The notes below the pieces were generated by a model. The model saw only the letters and a list, made by a program, of their open reading frames with translations, had not been told where the DNA came from and made no database searches. Source: Catellatospora citrea (GTDB lineage: Bacteria > Actinomycetota > Actinomycetes > Mycobacteriales > Micromonosporaceae). From it: DNA of 64,000 bases. The position numbers and the translations under genes were made by a program. The stretch is from NCBI RefSeq assembly GCF_003610235.1, contig NZ_RAPR01000001.1, positions 8,618,001 through 8,682,000 on the forward strand, given 5' to 3'. This document shows, piece by piece, positions 17,215 to 24,886 of the stretch (within the stretch, counting starts at the first letter, position 1; each line of letters opens with the position of its first letter).

Positions 17215-17874
17215 ATGCGGTCCACCCTCGAACTGCTGCCCGCCGCCGCCGCGTGCGAGCCGGTCGCCCGGCTCGACCGTTCCCGGCTGGCGGACGCGTT
17301 CGAGCTGGCCTGTCTGGTGCGGGCGACGTCGCTGACGCCGGACGGGGGAGTGCGGGTGGGCCATCCACGTCGCCCGGCCACGCCGGCCGGGACGGTCGAG
17401 TTCAGCGCTGAGCACGCCGCCCGCCGCATGGGGCAGCTGATGCGGGCGCTGGACCTGCCGTACGCCCACGAGACCGCCGAGGCCGGTCTGCGCCGCCGCT
17501 ACCTGCTGCACCGGGTCAGCGTGCCCGGCGAGCACCGTGCCGAGTACCTGGAGATCAGCGGTGGCGCCTGGCGGCAGGGCCGGGCGGCGGTGCTGAGCAC
17601 GGCCCCCGTGGGCGGCTCCGCGCCCGCGCACGCCGAGCGGCTGCGGCTGGCCGGTGCCGCCTGGCGGGGCGTGCTGCTGGCCGCCGGCCGCCACATGCGC
17701 AAGCACATCCTGGGCGTACGCGTCACCGACCAGGACCTGGCCACGATCCTGGTCCGCGGCGCACACCTGCTCGGCGCCCAGGCCACCCTGTCCCGCCAGG
17801 CAGGCAGCCTGCTCGTCAGCGTGCCGGCCCTGTCCGCCCACCGCGTCCTGCACGGCGCGGGCATCCTGCACTGA
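17215..17874 (+). CDS. WhiA-like protein lacking the C-terminal DNA-binding domain (putative)
   Basis: 219 residues, no signal or membrane segment. By eye it follows the order of the WhiA N-terminal and LAGLIDADG-like domains: an early FELACLVRATSL (cf. WhiA AEVSALLRFAGGL), SAEHAARRMGQLMRAL (cf. AARRLxxDIxEIFG), GLRRRYLLHRVSV, AGAAWRGVLLAAGRHMR (cf. AAWRGAFLAHGSL) and LGVRVTDQDLATILVRGAHLLGAQATL before a VSVP strand. WhiA is about 325 residues; this protein stops where the WhiA helix-turn-helix would begin. WhiA controls sporulation septation in actinomycetes, and an HTH-less relative might act as a partner or decoy (inference). GGGAGC precedes the ATG. The homology call needs a profile search. 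Confidence 0.5.
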   Translation: MRSTLELLPAAAACEPVARLDRSRLADAFELACLVRATSLTPDGGVRVGHPRRPATPAGTVEFSAEHAARRMGQLMRALDLPYAHETAEAGLRRRYLLHRVSVPGEHRAEYLEISGGAWRQGRAAVLSTAPVGGSAPAHAERLRLAGAAWRGVLLAAGRHMRKHILGVRVTDQDLATILVRGAHLLGAQATLSRQAGSLLVSVPALSAHRVLHGAGILH

Positions 17875-17893
17875 AGCGCCCTCCGCCGGGTAG

Positions 17894-17957
17894 TGATCCG
17901 TTTTTGTGGACGCTGGACGTTGTCATAGCGACGTCCAGCGTCCACAAAAACGAATCA
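17894..17957. terminator. 22-bp perfect inverted repeat (T5/A5 at stem base)
   Basis: The arm 17899-17920 starts CGTTTTTGTGGACGC and is exactly complementary to 17931-17952, with a 10-nt loop. After one mismatch four more pairs extend it. It starts 20 nt after the WhiA-like gene and contains a T5 run on one side and A5 on the other, so it could terminate in either direction. Confidence 0.65.
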
Positions 17958-18065
17958 ACGCACGATCGCCACGGCATTTGGGTGGTTTGTCACCGGTGTC
18001 GCTCGGTGGCGAGCGGGTCGTCAGCCAAGGGCTCAGCCGTCGGCTTAAAGTCGGCCACACGCCCG

Positions 18066-18087
18066 ACCGTCAGGCTAGCCTGACGGT
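18066..18087. promoter_or_regulatory. 22-bp perfect palindrome covering the -10 box of the small HTH gene
   Basis: The two half-sites ACCGTCAGGCT and AGCCTGACGGT meet without spacer and end at the base before the ATG (18088). The -10 box TAGCCT (18076-18081) lies inside the palindrome with 6 nt to the ATG. A dimeric repressor bound here would fully block initiation, so autoregulation by the HTH protein is likely. Confidence 0.65.
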
Positions 18088-18462
18088 ATGACCACCCCTG
18101 ACGAGCTCGAACGCGAGCACACCCTCCAGACGGCCGTCACCCGGTACAACGACCTGCGCATGCGCGAGGCCCTCGGCGAGGCCGGTCTCACCGCCGAGGA
18201 ATCACTCCAGCTGCTCGCCCTCGGCGAGCTGATCATCCGGAAGGCCGGTTACGGCCGGCAGCTTTCGGTGCGCGGCGCGCGCAGCGCCGGGGCGTCCTGG
18301 GCGCAGATCGGCGCGGCGCTGGGCATGACCCGCCAGTCGGCCTGGGAGGCGCACACGCGCTGGATCAACGACCAGGCCGAGCAGTTCCGCAGCACCGGCA
18401 TCTCCGGCTTCGACGCCGAGCAGGAGGCCAAGGCCCGGGACCTGGCCGGCGACGGCGACTGA
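18088..18462 (+). CDS. small helix-turn-helix protein, probably autoregulated
   Basis: 124 residues, charged and soluble. A helix-turn-helix is seen near residues 68-95 (GASWAQIGAALGMTRQSAWEAHTRWI), in the style of sigma-region-4/MerR-like HTH domains; the rest is helical. No named family is recognised with certainty, though similar small proteins are widespread in actinomycetes. It has no Shine-Dalgarno and starts directly after a perfect 22-bp palindrome that includes its -10 box, which suggests leaderless expression and self-repression. No partner gene is obvious; the TAXI lipoprotein gene starts 109 nt downstream from its own leaderless promoter. Confidence 0.75.
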   Translation: MTTPDELEREHTLQTAVTRYNDLRMREALGEAGLTAEESLQLLALGELIIRKAGYGRQLSVRGARSAGASWAQIGAALGMTRQSAWEAHTRWINDQAEQFRSTGISGFDAEQEAKARDLAGDGD

Positions 18463-18571
18463 CAGCGGCTCGTCGAGCCGGTTCACCGGGCCGGGCCGGC
18501 ACGGGCATCGACTCGTCGGCCGCGGCGCGCGCCGGGGCGGAGCGCGGCGCGCGTCGGGTAGGTTCTGCGCC

Positions 18572-19495
18572 GTGGTCCGTCTGCGAATGCCGTCGGCCGC
18601 CGCGCTGGTCGTGGCGGTCCTGCTCGGCATGGCCGCGTGCACCGAACCCCAGCCCGAGCCGGTGCGCCTGGACATCGCGACCGGCAGCCGCACCGGGGTC
18701 TACTACGTCTTCGGGCAGGCGTACGCGGCGATCGTCAACCGCGAGCTGCCGCACGTGCACGCCAACGTCCTGGTGACCACCGCCTCGGCGGAGAACGTCC
18801 GGCTGGTCGGCGACGGTCGGGTGCAGCTCGGCTTCACCCAGGCCGACATCCTGCCGACCACCGGCAACCAGGTGCGCGCCGTGGCTCGCGTCTACGACGA
18901 CCTGCTGCACCTGGTGACACGCGCCGACGGCCCGGTGCGCCGCCTGGCCGACCTGCGCGGCCGCACCGTCTCGGTCGGCGCGCCCGGCTCGGGCACCGCG
19001 ATCACCGCGAACCGCCTGCTCGACGTCGCCGACCTGGCCGGTGACCAGGTGAAGATCAGCCAGCTCGGTCTGGACGCGTCGGCCGAGGCGCTGACCAGGG
19101 GCGAGATCGACGCGTTCTTCTTCTCCGGCGGCCCGCCGGTCAAGGCCGTCGAGCAGCTCGTCGACGCCATGCCGATCCGGCTGGTCGAACTCGGCGAGTG
19201 GACCGAGCCGCTGCGGGTGCGCTACAGCGAGGTCTACGTGAGCCGAGACATCCCGTTCTCGGTGTACGGCCTCGACCCGATCAGCACCGTCGCCGACCCG
19301 AACTACCTCGTCGTCAGCGAGAACATGCCCGACGACCTGGTCTACGAACTCACCAGGCTGCTCATGCAGTACCGCGACGAACTCGGTGTCGCCCATCCGG
19401 CGGCCGGGCGGCTCAACCCGCAGTCGGCCATCGCCACCGCGCCGCTGCCGCTGCATCCGGGCGCGGCCCGCTACTACCAGTCGATCAAGCCCTAG
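18572..19495 (+). CDS. TAXI-family solute-binding lipoprotein
   Basis: 307 residues. A lipoprotein signal (LLGMAAC, lipidated Cys23) is followed by a TAXI domain: IATGSRTGVYYVFGQAYAAIVN, TTASAENVRLVGDGRVQLGFTQADI, GRTVSVGAPGSGTAITANRLLD, and ALTRGEIDAFFFSGGPPVKAV. TAXI proteins normally deliver substrates such as glutamate or other carboxylates to TRAP permeases, but no TRAP membrane gene is near. Instead the gene is tail-to-tail with a histidine kinase, sharing the bases CTAG of both stop codons. It may be the ligand-binding partner of the kinase (inference). GTG start with TAGGTT 7 nt upstream, leaderless. Confidence 0.88.
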   Translation: MVRLRMPSAAALVVAVLLGMAACTEPQPEPVRLDIATGSRTGVYYVFGQAYAAIVNRELPHVHANVLVTTASAENVRLVGDGRVQLGFTQADILPTTGNQVRAVARVYDDLLHLVTRADGPVRRLADLRGRTVSVGAPGSGTAITANRLLDVADLAGDQVKISQLGLDASAEALTRGEIDAFFFSGGPPVKAVEQLVDAMPIRLVELGEWTEPLRVRYSEVYVSRDIPFSVYGLDPISTVADPNYLVVSENMPDDLVYELTRLLMQYRDELGVAHPAAGRLNPQSAIATAPLPLHPGAARYYQSIKP

Positions 19496-20874
19496 GCCTG
19501 GCTGTCCAGGCCGCGCAACCAGACGCGGGCGTCGAGGCCGCGCTGGTCGGCGTGGGTCATCGCGAGCCTGCCGCCGGACGCGTCGACGAGCACGGCCGCG
19601 ATGGTCAGGCCCAGGCCGGAGCCGTCGATGTTCTGCGCGTCCGGGGCCCGCCAGAACCGCTCGGTGGCCCGGTCGAGCTGGGCGTCGGTCATGCCGGGGC
19701 CGTCGTCGCGCACGTGCACGGCGATCCCGTCCTCGGCGGCCCGCACCTCCACCTCGACCCGGCCGCCGGACCCGCTGAACTTCACCGCGTTGTCGATCAG
19801 GGCGTCCAGCGTCTGATCGAGGGCGGTCGGCACGACCTGCACCAGCGCCACCGGCAACCCGACGGTCAGGGTCAGCGCGGTGCCGTGGTGGCGGGCCAGC
19901 GGCTCCCACGCCGCGACCCGGGACTCGGCGACCGCGACCGCGTCGATGGTGATCAGCTGGTGCCGGCCGCGTTCGGCGCGGGCCAGGGTGAGCAGCCCGT
20001 CGAGCACCGTGGCCAGGCGGTCGGTCTCCTCCAGGGCGAGCCGGTGCTCGCTGCGGCCGTCGTCGTCGGCCAGGCTCGGGCCCAGCTCCTCGACGCGCAG
20101 CCGCAGCGCGGTGAGCGGGTTGCGCAGCTGGTGGCTGGCGTGCGCGACGAAGGCGCGCTGGCGTTCCATCGCGTCGGCCACCGCGTACGCCATGTCGTTG
20201 AAACTGCGCGTGAGCCGGCGCAGCTCGGGCGGCCCGGCCTGGTCGGAGATGCGCGTGTTGCCGTCGCCCGCGGCGACCTCGTGGGTCATCGCGTCGAGCA
20301 CGGTGACCGGGCGCAGCACCCAGTTGGCCAGGCTGCGCGCGGTGAGCACGCAGGCCAGGGCGGCGAGCAGGCCGATGCCGCCCAGCGCCAGCCACCAGAA
20401 CGTGACCGCGTCCCGGACCCGGTCGGCGGGCGACACGATGACCACCAAACCGAGCACCTCGCCGTTGTCGTTGACCGGCACCGCGACCACGATCGGCTCG
20501 CCGGTCCAGGGCAGCACCGACTCGGCCGAGCTGTACTGCTGCCCGGCCAGCGCGGCGCGCACGGCGGCCTCGCCGCGGGCGGGTTCGAGGTGGTAGCTCA
20601 CCGAGCGGACGAAGGTGTGCCGGTCACGGTCGAGCACGGCCGCGCCGATGCCGTACAGCTCGTCGTAGCGGGTCAGCTCGTCGCGCACCGTGCCGACGGT
20701 GTCGGTGCGCAGGCCGGGCCGGGCCAGCGCGGCGAAGCGGGTCGCGTCGGCGAGCCGGTCGGCGCGGACCAGGTCGGACTCGCGGCTGGCCAGGGTCAGC
20801 GCGAGCGGGATCTCCAGGGCGAGCAGGACCAGTGTCATCAGCAGCAGGTAGCTGGCGGCCAGGCGGCGGCGCAC
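19492..20874 (-). CDS. sensor histidine kinase (HAMP, HisKA, HATPase_c)
   Basis: 460 residues from a GTG 2 nt after the response-regulator stop. TM1 spans about 9-29, an extracytoplasmic sensor domain 30-158, TM2 159-179, then HAMP (to about 235). The phospho-acceptor is His248 in AFVAHASHQLRNPLTALRLR. The ATPase domain has DNAVKFS (N box), RDDGPGM (G1) and GSGLGLTI (G2). It should autophosphorylate and pass phosphate to the response regulator of the same operon. The neighbouring TAXI lipoprotein, encoded on the opposite strand with overlapping stop codon, may supply the signal. The sensor domain shows no family I can name. Confidence 0.93.
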   Translation of the reverse strand: MRRRLAASYLLLMTLVLLALEIPLALTLASRESDLVRADRLADATRFAALARPGLRTDTVGTVRDELTRYDELYGIGAAVLDRDRHTFVRSVSYHLEPARGEAAVRAALAGQQYSSAESVLPWTGEPIVVAVPVNDNGEVLGLVVIVSPADRVRDAVTFWWLALGGIGLLAALACVLTARSLANWVLRPVTVLDAMTHEVAAGDGNTRISDQAGPPELRRLTRSFNDMAYAVADAMERQRAFVAHASHQLRNPLTALRLRVEELGPSLADDDGRSEHRLALEETDRLATVLDGLLTLARAERGRHQLITIDAVAVAESRVAAWEPLARHHGTALTLTVGLPVALVQVVPTALDQTLDALIDNAVKFSGSGGRVEVEVRAAEDGIAVHVRDDGPGMTDAQLDRATERFWRAPDAQNIDGSGLGLTIAAVLVDASGGRLAMTHADQRGLDARVWLRGLDSQA

Positions 20875-20876
20875 GG

Positions 20877-21533
20877 CTACTCGCCGCGCAGCCGGTAGCC
20901 GACGCCGCGCACCGACTCGATGAGGCGCGGGTCGCCGAGCTTGCCGCGCAGCGAGCCGACGTGCACCTCGACGGTGTGCCGGGCGACCCAGGTGGTCTGC
21001 CAGGCGTCGAGCAGGATGCGGTCGCGGGTGATGACCAGGCCGGGGTGCCGGGCCAGCGACAGCAGGATGTCGAACTCCTTGCGGGTCAGCGCGACGTCGT
21101 TGCCGTCGACGGTGACGGCGCGGGCGGGCACGTCGATGCGCACCCGCCCGGCGACGATCACCATCAGCTCGGGGGAGGCGTACGCCGCCCGGCGCAGCAC
21201 CGCCTCGATGCGCGCCTGTAGCTCGACCATGGAGAACGGCTTGACCACGTAGTCGTCCGCGCCGACGCGCAGCCCGACCACCCGGTCGCGCTCCTCGCCG
21301 CGCGCGGTGACCGCGATGATGCCCAGCTGGGGGCTGCGGGCGCGCAGGGTGCGGCACACGTCGAGGCCGTCGCCGTCGGGCAGGGACAGGTCGAGCAGCA
21401 CCAGGTCGCAGGGGGCGGCCGACAGGGCCGCGGCGGCGGTGGCGGCGTGTTCGACGTCGTACCCGCGGCGGGTCAGCGCGGCGCTCATCGCCGTGGCGAC
21501 GCGCAGGTCGTCCTCGACCAGCAGGATGCGCAA
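20877..21533 (-). CDS. OmpR/PhoB-family response regulator
   Basis: 218 residues. Receiver domain with acidic pair in LLVEDDLR, phospho-acceptor Asp48 (CDLVLLDLSLPDGDG), Thr in AVTARGEE and Lys in VVKPFS. The C-terminal winged helix (about 125-218) has RKEFDILLSLARHPGLVITRDRIL and VEVHVGSLRGKLGDPRLIESVRGVGYRL. The start is a TTG at 21533 with GGGGAGG 6 nt upstream. The kinase gene begins 2 nt after the stop, so the two are cotranslated. Its targets are unknown; the TAXI gene is a reasonable guess. Confidence 0.93.
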   Translation of the reverse strand: MRILLVEDDLRVATAMSAALTRRGYDVEHAATAAAALSAAPCDLVLLDLSLPDGDGLDVCRTLRARSPQLGIIAVTARGEERDRVVGLRVGADDYVVKPFSMVELQARIEAVLRRAAYASPELMVIVAGRVRIDVPARAVTVDGNDVALTRKEFDILLSLARHPGLVITRDRILLDAWQTTWVARHTVEVHVGSLRGKLGDPRLIESVRGVGYRLRGE

Positions 21534-21974
21534 CCCGACCTCCCCTCCGCGTCCGTGTGGCCTTCGATGATGCGGCACCGCCGCACCCGTATGCCAACGG
21601 GGCCGGTGTTCATCGACGGATGCCTTGACTTGGCTCGGTGCCGGTGGTTGACTCGATTCGTCTTTAAGAAAGTTTCTTAACGATTGATCCGCTCGGCTTC
21701 GCCGCCGCAGGGCGACAGCCGACGGGTCTGGCAGGCGCGCGCCCGTCCGGCCGGGGGAGAAGGCCGTGGGCGCGCTCAGGCCGCCGTCTGCCCGTCGGTG
21801 GGGCGCGGCGGCCGCCCCGGGTCGTCGCGCGCCGTGCCGCCGACGATGCCGGTCGTGTCGGGCACCTGGGCGGAGCATGGTGTGTCATGCGCCCGGGTGC
21901 CCGGCACGCCGAGGATCAACCGGCCTCCGTGCTGGGGTCTGTCCGCGTCGGTCGCCGCGGGCTACGGTTTGCCG
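21534..21974. other. 441-bp non-coding stretch
   Basis: No convincing gene is seen between the response regulator and the Gfo/Idh gene. It holds two TTGACT words (21625 and 21648), a perfect palindrome at 21664-21680, and at its right end the TACGGT box of the next gene. The sense frame upstream of 21975 is open but its composition is not protein-like. Confidence 0.5.
21664..21680. promoter_or_regulatory. palindrome TTAAGAAAGTTTCTTAA
   Basis: Perfect 8-bp arms around a single G, in an AT-rich island downstream of TTGACT (21648). The style TTAnnAAAnTTTnnTAA resembles operators of sugar-responsive ROK or LacI regulators. No obvious target gene follows for 295 bp, so it is an orphan site or a relic. 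Confidence 0.4.
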
Positions 21975-23054
21975 GTGACTCACAACCCGATCAGGTACGC
22001 CGTCGTCGGGCGCGGCTGGCGTGCGCAGTTCTTCTTCAAGCTGGCCGAGCTGATGCCCGAGCGCTTCACGGTGACCGGCGTGATGACCCGTTCCGTCGAG
22101 GCCGCCGCCGAGGTGGCCGGGCGCTGGCGGCTGCCCGTCACCCAGGACGTCGGCGAGCTGCTGGCCACCGGCGACCCTGAGTACGTCATCACCTCGGTGC
22201 CGTGGGGCGTGAACCCCGGCCTGGTCGAGACGCTGGTGGAACGCGGTCTGCCGGTGCTGTCGGAGACCCCGCCCGCGCCCGACCTCGACGGGCTGCGCCG
22301 CCTCTGGGCGCAGGTCGGCAAGGCCGAGCAGGTCCAGGTCGCCGAGCAGTACCTGCTGCTGCCCGACCACGCGGCCCGGCTGGCGGTGCTGCGCTCCGGC
22401 GTCATCGGCGAGCCCACCTCGGCCCAGGTGTCGTCCACGCACGGCTACCACGCGGTGTCGATGCTGCGCGGCATGCTGGACGTCGGCATGGGCCCGGCGA
22501 GCGTGCACGCCCGCACCTTCACCGCGCCGCTGGCCGACCCGATGAGCCCGGCCGGCTGGCGCGACGACGCCACCCCGAAGCCCGCCGTGAACACGCTGGC
22601 CACCATCGACTTCGGCGGCCGCAGCGGCCTGTACGACTTCACCGACAACCAGTGGTGGAACCAGCTGCGCACCCGGCGCATCGTGGTCCGCGGCAGCCTC
22701 GGCGAGCTGGTCGACGACCGGGTGGTGCGGCTGCAGGGCACCCGCACGATCGTCGAGTCGGAGCTGCGCCGCCGCCAGACCGGCCGCGACCTCAACCTCG
22801 AGGGCTTCGACCTGGACCACATCAGCTTCGACGGCTCGGTCGTCTACACCAACCCCTACCCGGGCGTACGCCTGTCCGACGAGGAGATCGCCATCGCGAC
22901 CATCCTGGAGGCGACCGGCCGGTGGGCGCGCGGCGAGGCCGAAGCGCCCTACCCCCTGGCCCAGGCCTGCCAGGACCACCTGATCAGCCTCGCCATCGAC
23001 GAGTCCGCCCGCACCGGCCAGACCGTCGAGGTGGGCGCCGAACCCTGGCAGTGA
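21975..23054 (+). CDS. Gfo/Idh/MocA-family oxidoreductase
   Basis: 359 residues. The N-terminal Rossmann domain begins IRYAVVGRGWRAQFFFKLAEL and includes VTQDVGELLATGDPEYVITSVPWGVN and the VLSETPPAPD block that corresponds to the catalytic EKP motif; here the Lys is replaced (ETP). The C-terminal alpha/beta domain follows from about 125. Family members oxidise or reduce sugars, inositols or pyrroles with NAD(P). Absence of the EKP lysine makes normal dehydrogenase chemistry uncertain. GTG start with TACGGT 6 nt before it, leaderless. Single gene ending at a 25-bp hairpin. Confidence 0.82.
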   Translation: MTHNPIRYAVVGRGWRAQFFFKLAELMPERFTVTGVMTRSVEAAAEVAGRWRLPVTQDVGELLATGDPEYVITSVPWGVNPGLVETLVERGLPVLSETPPAPDLDGLRRLWAQVGKAEQVQVAEQYLLLPDHAARLAVLRSGVIGEPTSAQVSSTHGYHAVSMLRGMLDVGMGPASVHARTFTAPLADPMSPAGWRDDATPKPAVNTLATIDFGGRSGLYDFTDNQWWNQLRTRRIVVRGSLGELVDDRVVRLQGTRTIVESELRRRQTGRDLNLEGFDLDHISFDGSVVYTNPYPGVRLSDEEIAIATILEATGRWARGEAEAPYPLAQACQDHLISLAIDESARTGQTVEVGAEPWQ

Positions 23055-23060
23055 TCACGC

Positions 23061-23111
23061 TTCGTCCCGGGGTCGTGCAGCTTCCGGGAAGCTGCACGAC
23101 CCCGGGACGAA
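23061..23111. terminator. 25-bp perfect hairpin between convergent genes
   Basis: The arm 23061-23085 (begins TTCGTCCCGGGGTCG) is exactly complementary to 23087-23111 with one base between. It starts 6 nt after the Gfo/Idh stop and ends 39 nt before the SDR stop: the longest perfect stem in the window. Confidence 0.75.
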
Positions 23112-23150
23112 CAACGTGCACTTTCCCCGAGACTGCAGGAGCGCTCCGGT

Positions 23151-23921
23151 TCAGGCGGGAAACTTCTCGCCGGTCAGTTCGGCGCAGGCGGCCAGGAGGC
23201 GGTCCTGGGCGGCGATGTCGTAGGCGGCCGCGTTGGCGCGCAGGTCCTGCCGGCGCTTGAGGTAGCGGCCGCTGAAGCCGACCTCGGCCGGGTCCGCGGT
23301 GGCCAGCCACACCTGCGTCTCGGCCCCGTCGGCGAGCTCGTCGGTGGCGTTCGGGCCGCCCATCCGGGTCTTGATCCAGCCGGGGTCGACGGCGTTGCTG
23401 AGCACGGCCGGGAACAGCCGCGCCACGGCGAACGCCAACAGCACGTCGTGCAGCTTCGAGTCGCTGTAGGCCCGCATCCCGTCCCAGGCCTTGCGCTCGT
23501 ACTGCAGGTCGTCGAAGTCGGCGTGGCCGGCCGCCTCCAGCCCGGAGGTCAGGTACACCAGTCGCTGCGGCAACGGCATCAGGGCCGTCAGCAGATACGG
23601 CGTTAGCACGTTGACCGCGAAGATGCGCTCGATGCCGTCCTCGGTGACCTCCCGCCGGGCCGCCGACCCCACGCCGACGTTGTGGATGACCGCGTCGTAG
23701 GGCCCGTGCTCGTTCGCGGCGGCGGCCAGGGACCTGGTCTGCGCCAGTGACGACACGTCGCCGACCAGCACCGCGGCCGCGTCCGGCACCGCGTCGCGGG
23801 TCTGCGCGGCCCGCTGCTCGTTGCGGGCGTGCAGCACCACCCGGTGCCCGAGCGCCAGCAGCTCGCGTGCCGTGTGCAGGCCGATGCCGTCCGCCGAGCC
23901 GGTGACGAGGAAACTGCTCAT
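23151..23921 (-). CDS. SDR-family oxidoreductase (atypical catalytic region)
   Basis: 256 residues. The cofactor motif is TGSADGIG (7-14), ARN follows beta-2, and the NAG region reads HNVGVG. The catalytic pair appears as YLTSGLEAAGH and Y-S-D-S-K (YSDSKLHDVLLAFAV), i.e. Ser, Tyr and Lys are kept. The C-terminal AETQVWLATADPAEVGFSGRYLKRR resembles retinol-dehydrogenase/WW-oxidoreductase-like SDRs. Substrate unknown. ATG at 23921 has GAGAGGTG 8 nt upstream. No operon partner. Confidence 0.82.
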   Translation of the reverse strand: MSSFLVTGSADGIGLHTARELLALGHRVVLHARNEQRAAQTRDAVPDAAAVLVGDVSSLAQTRSLAAAANEHGPYDAVIHNVGVGSAARREVTEDGIERIFAVNVLTPYLLTALMPLPQRLVYLTSGLEAAGHADFDDLQYERKAWDGMRAYSDSKLHDVLLAFAVARLFPAVLSNAVDPGWIKTRMGGPNATDELADGAETQVWLATADPAEVGFSGRYLKRRQDLRANAAAYDIAAQDRLLAACAELTGEKFPA

Positions 23922-24165
23922 GTCGGACACCTCTCGATCGTGGATCTCGGTGCCAACCCTACGCCGGGCGGCGCGCGGTGATCCGCGGCCCGGGTGCGGG
24001 GGAGGTCTGAGCGGATCCGTCCGGATAGGATCCGAACCGAATGGCGAACAGCATTCGCGTCGGTCGGCGAGAATCACTCGAATGGTCGCCGACTTCCGAC
24101 ACATCGGCAATGTTCACGCAGGCTGTCGCTAGATTGGCATTCACTTCGAGTGCTGAGGGAACGCC

Positions 24166-24819
24166 ATGCGCATACTGCACGTCATCGCCAGTCCCCGTGG
24201 TTCGGAATCCCATTCGCTTCGTGTTTCCGAGTCCTTTCTGAAGGGCGTTCGAGAGCAGTCCGGCGATGTCACCGTCGACGTCGTCGACCTCTACCGCCAG
24301 GACCTGCCCGCGATGGCGGGCGACACCATCGAGGCGAAGTACGCGCTGATGGTGGGCAGGCCCATCGACCGCGACCACGCCGAGTCGTGGCGGCAGGTCG
24401 AGTCCCTGATCGAGCACTTCGTCTCCGCCGACGCGTACCTGATCACCGCGCCGATGTGGAACTTCGGCGTGCCGTACGCGCTGAAGTACTACATCGACTG
24501 CATCGTGCAGCCCGGATACCTGTTCCGGTACGACGAGACCGGCCAGGTCGTGCCGATGGTCAACGGAAAGCGGATGGTCTGCGTGACCTCCCGTGGCGCC
24601 GACTACTCCGCGGGGACGCACCTGCACCCGTACGACTTCCAGGAGCCGTACCTGCGGACGGTCTTCGGATTCGTCGGCATCACGGACGTGCGGTTCATCC
24701 ACGCCCAGCCGATGGACATCACCCCGCACCAGCGCGAGGCGGCCCTGACCGGGGCCGTCGCCCAGGCCCGCGACCTGGGCCGGGGCTTCCTCGCGCCCGC
24801 CGTCGGCGCGCCGGCCTGA
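24166..24819 (+). CDS. azoR: FMN-dependent NADH-azoreductase / quinone reductase
   Basis: 217 residues with the flavodoxin-like fold of AzoR: ILHVIASPRGSESHSLRVSESFL (FMN phosphate loop), VDLYRQDLPAM, APMWNFGVPYALKYYIDCIVQPGYLFRY (the conserved PMWNF block that contacts FMN) and VTSRGADYSAG. These enzymes reduce quinones and azo compounds with two electrons, limiting oxidative stress. GAGGGAACGCC precedes the ATG. The region 24030-24240, including promoter and first codons, is lower in GC than the surroundings. Ends before a strong hairpin. Confidence 0.9.
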   Translation: MRILHVIASPRGSESHSLRVSESFLKGVREQSGDVTVDVVDLYRQDLPAMAGDTIEAKYALMVGRPIDRDHAESWRQVESLIEHFVSADAYLITAPMWNFGVPYALKYYIDCIVQPGYLFRYDETGQVVPMVNGKRMVCVTSRGADYSAGTHLHPYDFQEPYLRTVFGFVGITDVRFIHAQPMDITPHQREAALTGAVAQARDLGRGFLAPAVGAPA

Positions 24820-24839
24820 GTCGCGGCCTGCCCCGTTCT

Positions 24840-24883
24840 GCCGTTCCGGGGACCCGTGCTCGCGGCCGGGTCCCCGGAACGGC
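24840..24883. terminator. 17-bp perfect stem-loop between convergent genes
   Basis: GCCGTTCCGGGGACCCG (24840-24856) pairs with 24867-24883, with a 10-nt loop. It lies between the azoR stop and the stop of the DUF1906 gene at 24887, serving both. Confidence 0.75.
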
Positions 24884-24886
24884 CTG

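Noticed and set aside
21684..21974. 97-codon N-terminal extension of the Gfo/Idh gene
   Set aside because: Pro/Arg-rich and unlike the family; the family start with the Rossmann strand fits the GTG at 21975 with its TACGGT box.
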